64,000 nt of DNA. Source: Arthonia radiata. Lineage: Eukaryota > Ascomycota > Arthoniomycetes > Arthoniales > Arthoniaceae. The stretch spans positions 1,439,241 through 1,503,240 of the forward strand of contig PSQN01000005.1 in assembly GCA_002989075.1 (NCBI GenBank), read 5' to 3'. The notes beneath the pieces were generated by a model. It did not search any database. It was not told where the DNA came from and saw nothing but the letters and a program-made list of their open reading frames with translations. Every line of letters starts with the position of its first letter. Positions within the stretch are counted from its first letter, which is position 1. The position numbers and the translations under genes are program-made. Of the stretch, positions 47,587-57,207 are shown piece after piece.

Positions 47587-49435
47587 TCAGCCAAGACGTC
47601 GCAAATTGCTGCAAGAGTCCAGTATCCCCTCGATATTCACGATGTACTGTGGGAGCGCATCGGTCTCAAGCTCTCTCCGCAGCCCTTCCCGAAAAGACTG
47701 GTACAACTGGTTGACCAGCCACGGCGGCGCCTCGTCGCGAATCCTCGTCAAGGTCCGAGTCACTGCTGCAGCGTTGGCGATGGCTGCGTTCAGATCCGGT
47801 GATGCTGACCCGGTGTCAGGATTTGGGTTGGGCTCGGCAGCCGCAGGGGCCAATGACGGCGTGCTGTCGGTCTCTTGGACGTCTGCGTGCTCTGAGGGTG
47901 CTTCTGTCATCCTATTCATCGTCAGCATGATTATTTCTTAGATTGATTGGCTCACTCGCAACAAGTTGGAAGCTGCGCTGTGCCGTGCCGAGTCGTACTT
48001 ACACTTCATCAGCATCAGCTGCATTAGCTGCATCAACCGCATCAGCTGCATCAACCGCATCAGCTGCATCAACCGCATCAGCTGCATCAACCGCATCAGC
48101 TGCATCAACCGCATCAGCTGCATCAACCGCATCAGCTGCATCAACCGCATCAGCTGCATCAACCGCATCAGCTGCATCAACCGCATCAGCTGCATCAACC
48201 GCATCAACCTCCGCAGATGGCTCACGACGAGCGATAACAGCCCCTGGCACGTCCTCGTCCTCGAGCTCACCCCAGCGAGCAGACGAGGGAGGATGCTCTC
48301 GCTCATTGATGCCAAGATTGCTGTCGTGATGATCTGGGCGCAGCACACGGTGGATGAGCTCGGCGCACCACTGCTTCAGTTCTCCCTGAACATCTTCTGG
48401 TACGGCGTACCCAGACTCCTCTACAGAGTCCATCCACCTCTGGAGAAACCGCTTGAGGTACGCGATCATGGGCTCTTGGAGTCTACCGAGCTGTTCGGGC
48501 GACATGGAGTGCTTGTCGTGCTTCACGTTGTTAAGGTCCTCATAGATACCATCGAAGATGATACTAGCGTTTGCATCCACGAAAAGCGAATCGCCGAGCC
48601 GGTCGAACAGACAGATCTCAAAAGCGTCGCCATTCTCGTCTTCCGGTGCAAGATACTGATAGTTGGAGCGGTGAAAGTGGCACATCGGACACTCGTTGGT
48701 CTTGGGATTCCTTGGGTGGATCCGCACGTGTGCTTCGGTCGCTGGCGCCCACATGTCATCATCGGGGACCCGTGGCAGATCTGATCCACCGGTATTGTGT
48801 TGCATGGAGATACTAGTCAGATCGACACCATCGCCTGACAGCTTCTCGTGTAGCCACTTTTCTCGAACCTTTGGAGGCGCGGCATTGTGAATACACTCGA
48901 AGACTATAAATACCTGGTTAGCCATGGACAGCATCAGGCGCATCTAACAGGGAGCATACTCTGGTCCTCCAGCTCCTTGGTAAGAGGAGAAGGCTTGACA
49001 TCCTTATGCTTCTCTTTCCAGGCCTGCAAGAGGCTCATATTGCTCGCCACAATCTTTGCCTTGATCTCGGCTGTTGTTGGTCTCGCTTTGTGGCTCTTCT
49101 TCCATGCAGTCCAAGCGCAGCTGACATTGTGGTTGATGCTATAAAAATATCAGTACTCCTTCTTGAGGGTCGAAAAAGGTGACCTACCGGTGGTATAAGC
49201 ACAGCGTGCGGCTAATCCCCTTTCCATCGATCATCAACACTGAATCCCCGGGGCAGCAATTGGCGCAGTTTTTGCTCTGCTGCGTCTTCCCATCTTGCTT
49301 TGAAGGTATCTTAACGTTGACTTTGGGCTGAGTGGTCTTGCTCGCTGCCGCCCGCGGTCGCTTACTGCGGCTGCTCATGGTCATATCAAATACTTCGGCT
49401 TCTAAAGAAGTGCGCTGGTTATGTGACCTCTTCAT
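47587..49435 (-). CDS. Novel two-zinc-module family, copy D
   Basis: Exons 49435-49188, 49138-48960, 48903-48003 and 47911-47587 give 550 residues. Module 1 is Cys57, Cys60, Cys79 and His82 (X18), then Arg. The Trp-rich segment reads CAWTAWKKSHK, LLQAWKEKHKD and KPSPLTKELED. Module 2 is Cys214, Cys217, Cys240 and Asp243 (X22), preceded by IHPRNPKTNEC and containing RSNYQYLAP. The helix EELKRFLQRWMDSVEESG-like region follows. The linker contains ten perfect copies of an 18-base unit that adds an acidic (Asp-Ala-Val-Asp-Ala-Ala) repeat. The C-terminus (LVNQLYQSFREGLRRELE) is helical. Introns sit at the family positions. A second ATG 17 codons in would give MTMSSRSKRPRA and is also possible as the start. 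Confidence 0.8.
48029..48209 (-). repeat. 18-base coding minisatellite in copy D
   Basis: About ten near-perfect copies of GCATCAACCGCATCAGCT on the plus strand. Read on the minus strand these encode a hexapeptide repeat of Asp, Ala and Val. Unit length is a multiple of three, so changes in copy number keep the frame. The near identity of units against a highly diverged gene family indicates recent expansion or ongoing homogenisation. Confidence 0.9.
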
Positions 49436-50119
49436 CTGGACACTGTAACCTCTATATATTTAGGGTGGTGTGCCTGGATATGGGTAAGGGTCGAGTACTG
49501 GTAGAGCTGATGAGTGATAGAGCTTTGGATTGTCAGAGCTGAAGAGCGGTAGAACTAAAGATTGGTAGACTTGGATGTGTGTAGAGTTAGACACTGATAG
49601 TTGGGTAGAGTTGAAGAGTTGCCAGAGCTGCGAACTGTGAGGAAGAGAAAGATGGAGACATCCACCCTCAAATAGTTTTCGGACGCGTGAGGAGAGGTGC
49701 AATGTTTGCGCGAGGCGCGCGTCAATTTGTCTCGAGGTGAAATCCGCGCACCAAAACACAGTCAAGCCTCGCTTCTCAGAGGCAGCTCCGCCTTGGCTTC
49801 GCGCGCGTCGAATGAGTCTTGTCACCAGATCATTGCCAGAGAATTTTCACAAAAGGCCACGATTTGTATTTATATATTTAAATTGGAGGATTGCTGCCGT
49901 CCAGTATACGGCTTTCTGCCCACGGGTAGTGGAGTTCTGATTGCCTGAGACGGCGCATGTCTCCGCGTGGAGCTAGGAGTGTGTTTGCAAAGCTGCTACA
50001 CAGCTATGCTGTCAATCAGCGTATTCCTTGAGGGAAACAAGGGCGCCAGTTCGCAGCTGCGAACGGGTCACCCTTGCTGATGTGACATCAGCTGCCGACA
50101 AGCATCAAACCCAAACTGC
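49436..50119. other. Spacer between copies D and E
   Basis: About 680 bases with the presumed promoter of copy D. Around 49480-49620 the plus strand has loosely repeated GGTAGAG/TTGAAGAG-like words (tagagctgatgag, tagaactaaagat, tagacttggatg, tagagttgaag), a weak short-period repetition. No gene seen. Confidence 0.4.
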
Positions 50120-50397
50120 CTAGCTAGACGCCCGTGCCAAATTTTCCAACATGCCATCAATGTTCTGCGCAGCTCTTCGTACGTTGCCCGATGTCATCTG
50201 CCACTGCATGGGTCCGAGCATGGCTTCGCAAACCTCGTTAGCCACCTTTGGCGACGTCCGGTCGCGCAATCGAATGAGCGATTGCTGGAGCAAGCTAACG
50301 TCGCTGATGAACTGCTCAACACTTGCACCGCTTGTTGGCAATGCACTGAGCTGTCCAAGAGAGGATGCTTGGTAATTGTTGGTGGCCGGCTGCTCCG

Positions 50398-50428
<31 letters not shown>

Positions 50429-51613
50429 TGGTGGTGGTGATGGTGATGCATCAGTCATGGCTGTGTCTTCAGGGAGCTCAGCCGGTGCTGACTCTTGCAC
50501 CGAAAGCCGTGCGCTATCCGACTCCAGCGGCAAGGCGCCAGACTGCTGTAGTGGAGCACTACTCGCTTGCGCCTGCGAAGGTGGATTGCGATCATTCGGA
50601 CGTGGAAAAATGAGGCGCGCGACAAAAGCAGTCGCCCATGTCGTCAGCTCAGTCACAACCTCATCAGGCACATCAAATCCGGCGTTATCCATCGCGTTTG
50701 TCCAATCTGACAGATAGGCGCTGATGAAGTCTTCACAGGGCTTCTGCAGCCTAGCACCGGGGTTCGTATCGTTGCTGATGCCGTGCTTGTACTCGCCAAG
50801 ATCGACACGTTCACCCTTAATGAGCCTGCCTTCCTTGGCAGCCTTGACCAAGAACCCTTCCGCGCGACAGGACAGGCAGTCCGCGAAAGCTTCATTCTCA
50901 TTGTTACCAACAACGTAGAAATGGTAGTTTGCCCGCTTCCGACCGCAAATGTCGCAGACGTTCGATTCGGAATGGCCTTGAGGCTTCGAGATTTGTTGTT
51001 CAGGGACAAGGCTCGCAGGATCGACGAACATTGTTTGTTCATCATTAAGAACCATGGAGACGCGGCGCGACTGCCATGTGCTGATCAGCCCTCTAACTAT
51101 ACGATTCATTAGTACTGTACATGATAGCATTTAGGACAGTCAGATTCACTTTGAGCCTCAGCTTGTGCTGATAGAGGAAACGGTGTAACGTCCTTGTATG
51201 CTTGCTTCCACCCGTCAAGTTGCTCATATGCTTCCTCGATGATGTTCTGCCTCATCCTCGACGGTGCATCTCTATTGCGAGGATCCGTCTTGAGCCACGC
51301 GTTCCACTTGGTAGACATATTTGCAAGGGCACTATATTCTAGTCAGCCGAATTTGCGAAGGATGTTGTAGCTCACAAGCGTAGAAAATATGAGCTCGAGC
51401 CTACCGGTGCTTCAAACAATAGTTCTGAACAATTCCATTGGCTTTCTTCATTAGAGCTGGATTGTTGGTGTTGCAACCCTGCTTCGTGCACTGAATCCAG
51501 CCTCCTCCAGTTGCTGCGGGTAGTTGGGCGGCGCGGTGGGTTTCATCTGCTGACGCAGCCACGCGTTTGCGTGTGTTGACCGTGGTTGACGGCTTTGTTG
51601 GATCCGCGTATGT
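50120..51613 (-). CDS. Novel two-zinc-module family, copy E (5' end unresolved)
   Basis: Exons: up to 51613-51405, then 51331-51150 (182 bases) and 51096-50120. Module 1 has a wider first gap, C-X4-C-X18-C-X2-H-R (QCTKQGCN ... YCLKHR). The Trp-rich part is MSTKWNAWLKTD, LDGWKQAYKD and FPLSAQAEAQ. Module 2 is C-X2-C-X22-C-X2-C-R (NVCDICGRKRANYHF ... DCLSCR), a full four-Cys version. Copy E lacks intron 3: the linker, a run of 13 prolines and the helical C-terminus (VANEVCEAMLGPMQWQ) follow in one exon. In the module-1 frame there is a stop at 51616-51614 and no ATG before the module, so either an upstream exon exists that I could not find or the start is lost. At least about 450 residues otherwise. 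Confidence 0.65.
50395..50450 (-). repeat. Trinucleotide run encoding polyproline in copy E
   Basis: GGC then GGT triplets on the plus strand (about 50399-50440) encode a run of prolines on the minus strand. It is a simple in-frame microsatellite inside the disordered linker and is expected to vary in length. Confidence 0.85.
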
Positions 51614-52467
51614 TTAGAGGCTGTCGATGCTTGCGCAGAAATGCTTGCTGAGTCGAGGCTCAAAGTTTGGGTGATTGTGAGTTGTTCAAATAAGGAGGAT
51701 TGTGGTAAGATTTAGGAGGTGCAAGAATTTGACGTGCGAGATTTGCAGGTTGCTAGCAAAAGGTAGAGGTGCTGCAAGTCCGCAACGCGTTGTTTATTTG
51801 CAAGTGCCGATCGTGCACCTTTTTTTCCTGGTCGCCAAGTTATGAGAAATTTTCTCCGACCGCTCAATTTAGCCTCGGTGAAGATGATCAAGGCTGATTG
51901 CTCGTGCGATGTATTTTGTTACGGAATTTCACCTCCGAGTCTGGCTTCACTGAAGCGTGTTTGCGGTAATATATATATGATGAGCTTTGACACAACGCTC
52001 GCGTCAGTATGACGCAGCTGTTGCCTGGTCACATTCCGTTTGCATCAGATCTTGCGTAGATCCAGAGCCGTAACGAGGCTGATGTCAGCTGAGTGGAGAA
52101 CATCTGTCTCTATACGCCAGGATTTGGCTTTCGGCTATTTTTAAGAAACAAAAAGACGCCAATAGCTTCGAAGGCGGAATAGACGGTTAAACTCGACTTT
52201 CTACACAATGCGTGATGAATGAAATGCTGTTCCCTTGCGGAAGTCGCGGCTATTCGAAGGCGAACCGATCTGGCGGTCATACAATCGCTAATGTTGCTGT
52301 CTTCAATGACAAGCACTTCTACGATCATCATACTGCCAGTCAACCATCTCTTCCCTCCTCGTACATTATGATTGTCTCTTTCTTGTTGTCAGGAGATATC
52401 GTACCTAACGCGCTAATGTCTATTGTCGCACGTGTGAATGGACTTTGACAAGCCAAGATCCTAATGC
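51614..52467. other. Spacer between copies E and F
   Basis: About 850 bases, likely holding the 5' end and promoter of copy E. No other gene is supported; frames are under 80 codons. Confidence 0.4.
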
Positions 52468-54536
52468 TCATTCAATCTCGAGCGCCTGCAGGCTAGTAAG
52501 CGAGTCGCGAGCCGCAGCAATCGTAGTTTGTGATTTCTTTTTCATATTGCGCAGGGGGAATTTGAGGATTGCGTCTGCCTCATCATAGCCATGCGCTTCA
52601 ACCATGGCCTCCACTTTGTCTGCTAAGGCCCGACAGCTCTCAATGATTGCGCGAGCGTCGGAGAGCTTGTCACCTCCAGACTTCGGAGCGGGCCCGCTCG
52701 ATGACTGCGAACGAGCGGGCGTTTGCAGCTCATGGTTGTGCTTACCGAGTGGTGACTGTGACTTATTCGCATCGACGTCGTTCGAGATGAGTGGCGTTGA
52801 GGCTGATTCTTTCAATGCCTCAGCCAGCATTGGCTGGTTGCCGTTACCGTTATCGGCACTGTTTGCTTTCCTGGATTCGTTTGGCTCAGGCGAACTGGAA
52901 GAGGTCTGAGCTACGATGTAGCTTGGAGGGGGCTGTCCGCGTTTGGGGGCTTGACGACGACGTTTGGCGAAGACTGCTGGCTCAGCAGGTGTATCCAGTT
53001 CTATAGAGGGATTTCGACGTAGATTCTCATCTGTGAGAGCTTGGAACTAGTTTTGCGCTTTCGGCTCTTTCGGTCCGGACGAAGTGGTGCGTCCGAGTCG
53101 CCATCTTGCACCTCGGCAGCATGCGTGGCGATGGGCTTGTTGGAGATCCACAAAGCTGTGTTAGCGTTCACTGAGGAGGCGGCAAAGGCGTCAATCGCTA
53201 CGTCGCGTAGCGAATGGTCGGTGGTACGAATGTCAGGCGGTAAGCTCTTCTGCGTCTCGGCGTCTGCGCTTGTGGGTGCATGAGCACTTGATGCCTTTGT
53301 GTGCTGCGGATGAGTGGAGGAATCAGGAGCGACTAGCGACTCATAACGCTGGGGGGCAGGCGACAGCGCTGGCTGTGCTCGGACTTTGCCATCAAACATG
53401 TTCTCCAGCATGTCCCAAGCCCAGTCGGTGGCCCATATGAAATCTGTCACGCGTCAGCTGCATCGAGCTGAAAGTATACACAATTGACTTACACTCTTTT
53501 TTCAGCGGACTGGGAGCCTGCCAACGCATATGCTCCTTCATCGCACTCGCCCACTCGTTCCACTACGCCGTTAAAGCGTGCAAAAGCATGCCACGGAGCG
53601 TCTTGTGGTCGTCACGGATGATACCTCGCTCAAGTTGGGCGCTGATCTCTTTGAACGCCACGTGTTCTGTTACCTCGCAGTGCTTGATAGCCTCACCACT
53701 TGCGCGGCATTTGATGCACTCAAGAAATTGATAGTCGCTGTCGGTCGGGTCAACATAATTATAGCTCGGAAGCCATCGATCTTCGCAACCATCGCACTTG
53801 TTGTCGTCCGCGTTCAACGCATGCCCATCAGTGCATCCTTCAAGATCTAGCGCAGTCACCTTCCCGCTAAAGCGTTGTGATCTAATTCTGGTACGTGATG
53901 GCGGTTGTGTAGTGGATGCAGAAGCCTTAAAGTCACCGCACTCCTCTGCTGAGCGGCCTACTTTGGCGCACCTTCCACAAGGGCGACGTTTGTCACAGGC
54001 CCAGTGTCGCTTGATGCAAAGTGGACACCGGCTTGTTCCATCCCCACCTTGCTTCACTTTCTTTTGGACCCTCTTCAAACGCTTTGCTGGCAATTCTTCT
54101 GCCTCGTCTTCAATCGTGTGACGGTAGGGCAGGAGGTACTGTGGCGCTGGCGCTGTGGCCTGGATCGCCATTCGGACTGCAAAAGTCAGAATTGTCGCTG
54201 CGACTGGTTCAAATACTTACTATCGTTTTCATCTGCCTCGGAGAGGGGCCAGGGTCCGGTATACCACGAGCGGATTTTGTTCTTCCATCGCCTCAAGTAA
54301 TCGTTCTCCACCTTTCGCACATCTTTCTTCTTGTCTTCGACCGATGGAACACCAGAAGTACTCTTGCTCCAGGCCCACCAGATGGCGTTCATGTTAGCTC
54401 TGATGCGACACTTCACACAACGAGTCTTCTCGTCTTTCTGTCCATGATGGAAGAGAACTTCTTCTTTCATCTCGCCGCAGCCGGGGCATTTCTTGGGCTC
54501 CCTGCTGGGCTTAGCAGCTAGAGTCGGTTGCTCCAT
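52468..54536 (-). pseudogene. Novel two-zinc-module family, copy F, fused to a Zn2Cys6 cluster; apparently broken
   Basis: Reads from 54536 (MEQPTLAAKPS). Intron 1 is absent: module 1 (Cys17, Cys20, Cys40, Cys43; C-X2-C-X19-C-X2-C-R) runs directly into NMNAIWWAWSKS, YLRRWKNK and WPLSEADEND. Intron 2 is 54177-54220 (GTAAGT, CAG). Then comes a fungal binuclear-cluster signature, Cys156, 159, 166, 172, 175 and 185 (C-X2-C-X6-C-X5-C-X2-C-X9-C), with basic RLKRVQKKVK before it. Module 2 is Cys233, 236, 259, 262 (X22). In the next helix the frame hits TAG (53565-53563) exactly where copy A has AQWESAM-like sequence; the same frame continues WNEWASAMKEHM, so a Gln codon was probably lost. An intron (53492-53444) leads to YFIWATDWAWDML, but near 53031 the frame must shift to reach the C-terminus ending at 52468. 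A pseudogene is the simplest reading; a shorter protein ending at the TAG is possible. Confidence 0.6.
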
Positions 54537-55384
54537 CTTGACTAAAAGAGACATCAGTAAGGATTTTTTCGCGGGTAGAAGATTGAAAGGCTTTCGCTGT
54601 CGACCTACTAGAACAGTGGCAAGGCCACCTTGAGGCGTGTTGAAGGAAGGCCAATGCAGATGAGGCGCGTATGTCATCCAGGTGCGTCTCTGGAGGTCTG
54701 CGGGATGTAGCGGCGTGTGCCCGCAGATGGTTGGAATGAAATGTAAGGTGAGAAGCAAGCGCTATTGCAGCGGTGTAACGATGGGGAGGGGCCGACAGCA
54801 AACAAGGCTTCTCCAGAGAGTGACTGGGAATTCCTACGGAGGGTGACAGCAGCGTTCTGTGAAGACTGACTGAAGCTTTCTCCGGAGAGCCAAAGAAGCT
54901 GGATGAAAGAAGACGAGGGTGAGGAGAGAGGAAAGAGGGGAAGAGCTCTAAAGTGTAGCAGCCTAAAGCTTGGCAGCAAACAAAACATGCAGCGTATTTG
55001 GGAAATTGCGCATTTTCTGCGCCTCATGCATGCATCCGAGACCAGGGGGGCAAAATTCTGGGAAATGCATGTGATACCCAATGAGGTAGGAGAGGACAGA
55101 GAGGATTTTGCGACCAGCAAAGATATACAACGATACAATAATCTTTCCATATAGAATAAGAACTCATGATCATACGATCAGCGACGCTGGCCTGGCCACA
55201 AGCTGAACTCGTCCATGACGCCAGCATCACTCCACCAATACCCCATGAGACTCACCAGCATACTCACTATCCCCCTAGACAGTGTTCGCCATTCACCGTT
55301 CATTCGCTAACGTCTTTCATTCATGTTACCTTATGCTCCAGTGACTCCACGCGTACGCCTATGTGTCCGATGTCCAGGTCCCGC
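54537..55384. other. Spacer between copy F and the MADS-box gene
   Basis: About 850 bases with the presumed promoter of copy F and the 3' flank of the MADS-box gene. It holds purine/pyrimidine-rich stretches and short frames only; no gene supported. Confidence 0.4.
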
Positions 55385-56190
55385 CTATCTATGGCCGGGG
55401 TGTGGCATCTGCGCCTGAGGCGGGATGGGATATTGGCCGCCTTGGTTTTGAGCCTGCGCATGGGCGAGGTAGTTGTATTGCGCCATCGAGTCCTGAGGCA
55501 TGGCGTAGCCTGGTGGCATAGGGGTCTGGCGGGGTTGCATGCCTTGCTGTTGAGGGATCTGAGCCGGATTGTCTTCGGGTGAGTCAACCTGAGGAGGGCC
55601 GTCGTCGAGGCCGTTAGACTCGCCGGTGGGGGATGGCGCATTGAGGCAGTGCTGTCGCATGGGTGTCAGTGGGGCTTTTGTTTACAATGGTGTCATGAGA
55701 CGCGTACCTGGATGAGATTCTTGCCCTCGGGCTTGGTGACGAGCGGCTGAAGCTTTGGCGTGGTGAAAGTATACACGAGACCGGTTTCAGACACGACGAG
55801 AAGCAAGACTTGTGTTCCAGTGAGCACAGAGAGCTCGTATGCCTGGAGAGAGACGCGTCAGCGATAAGTCGCGTGTTGCGCGCGAGGGGAGTAAACATCG
55901 GCGGACGACGCGCTGTCGAGGGCGGATTGCCGGCGAACGACGGGAATGCGTACCTTCTTCATGATGCCGGCCTTGCGCTTAGAGAATGTGATGTGTCGTC
56001 GCGACTTGTCCGTGATGAACTTAATGTCAATCTTGCGGCGCTCGCGGCCAGGCTTCTCGTCGTCGTCATCATCATCTTCGGGCGCACGGCGCTTGTTGGC
56101 CCTGGAGGAGTCGAGCGCTGCGGCAGCGTTGGCAGCGGCTTGGTCGTCGTGACCTGGAGTGGATGGATCGTGGTCGCCGAGATCAGCCAT
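55385..56190 (-). CDS. mcm1: MCM1-type MADS-box transcription factor
   Basis: Exons 56190-55954, 55842-55708 and 55651-55385 give 212 residues; introns are GTACGC/CAG and GTACGC/CAG. An acidic stretch (EDDDDDDEK) precedes a complete SRF-type MADS domain at about residues 46-103: RRKIDIKFITDKSRRHITFS, KRKAGIMKKAYELSVLTGTQ, then VLLLVVSETGLVYTFTTPKL. The C-terminus is Gln/Pro-rich. Fungal Mcm1 binds CC(A/T)6GG boxes with partners and controls mating, cell cycle and arginine genes. This is a conserved single-copy gene and an anchor for the right edge of the accessory cluster. The long 5' region upstream may include an untranslated exon. Confidence 0.95.
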
Positions 56191-57207
56191 CACGCTTGTC
56201 CGATGTTGGTAGGGACGTTGGAGAAGGTTAGAGGATTACTTGAAGCGGTGATCGTGCAGAGCAGGACCGCCAAGCGAAAAAAGGGCGCAGGTTTGCTGCT
56301 TGAGGAATCTGAGTAGACGCGTCGGGAGAGCCTAACGCAATGGAGAAGCGTCAGTAATTTAGGTGTATAAGAGCAATACAGGCAACTGGTGATGTAGAAA
56401 AACAGTAAAGGGTAAGGACCGAGTTTGCTCTGGGTTTGGTGCAAGGAATGCAACGGTCTTGGGGCTCGTTCAAGAAGGAAAATCGGGTGTAGGAATGTCA
56501 AAGGGGAAAGCGCTAGACTTTGAGGGGAACGGACCTTGTGCGTTGTAGAGAGCTCGCCGAAACGGACAGAGTTGATGTTCAAGAAGACCGGGAGAGACTG
56601 GGCCAGACGCACGGATGGTCAGTGACGGGCTGTACTTGAAGGGGGATGGCGTGAGGGGAGAAGAGGAAAGGCGGGTGATGGCAGAGCTGGAGGGCGTGTT
56701 GTGGTTGGCTGAAGGCGAGAATCGGCATGGTGGGTGAGCCGCGTCTGCCAGGTTGTTGATATGCACGCACGGCTGCCCCCAAAACAGACGATGCTGCTGG
56801 GAATAGCATCGTGCCAGCATCGCGATCGATGTTTGGGGATTTGCAAGCGTGTTCACGACGATGTTGGTGATGTGGAGGAGGATCGTGGCTGCTTACCTGA
56901 ACGAAGAAGCAGTCGTGGCTAGCTTTGTGATGGTTGGGTGGAAGCTCGAAGAGGATTAGTGAAGAAGCGAAAGAGGCAACAGAAGAGGAACAACACGGAA
57001 ATGGTTACGGGTGGGGCGCCGCTCGATACTACGTGGCACACTCCGCTCAGCTCCTCTCCCCTATTGGCCTTCACCGTTGCACAGCGCACAGCAGGCGGAC
57101 CGCTCGGGAGGCACGACGCTTCATGTACGCACTCAGTAATTTATATATTGCTCCTGGGTATCATATGGTCTTAATAATAGTACCACGCGGCCTCATTTGG
57201 TACTTCA
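56191..57207. other. MADS-box 5' region and RAD1 3' flank
   Basis: About 1 kb with the promoter and probably a long pyrimidine-rich 5' leader of the MADS-box gene (minus strand), then the short 3' flank of the RAD1-type gene. Frames on both strands are low-complexity and unsupported. Confidence 0.45.

Noticed and set aside
48009-48210. Regular repeats in copy D resembling a CRISPR-like array
   Set aside because: Units are contiguous 18-base copies without unique spacers and sit in frame inside a coding exon; the organism is a eukaryote.
42483-54536. The tandem family as a transposable element
   Set aside because: No terminal repeats, transposase, or target-site duplications were seen, and the copies carry shared spliceosomal introns, which argues for ordinary gene duplication.
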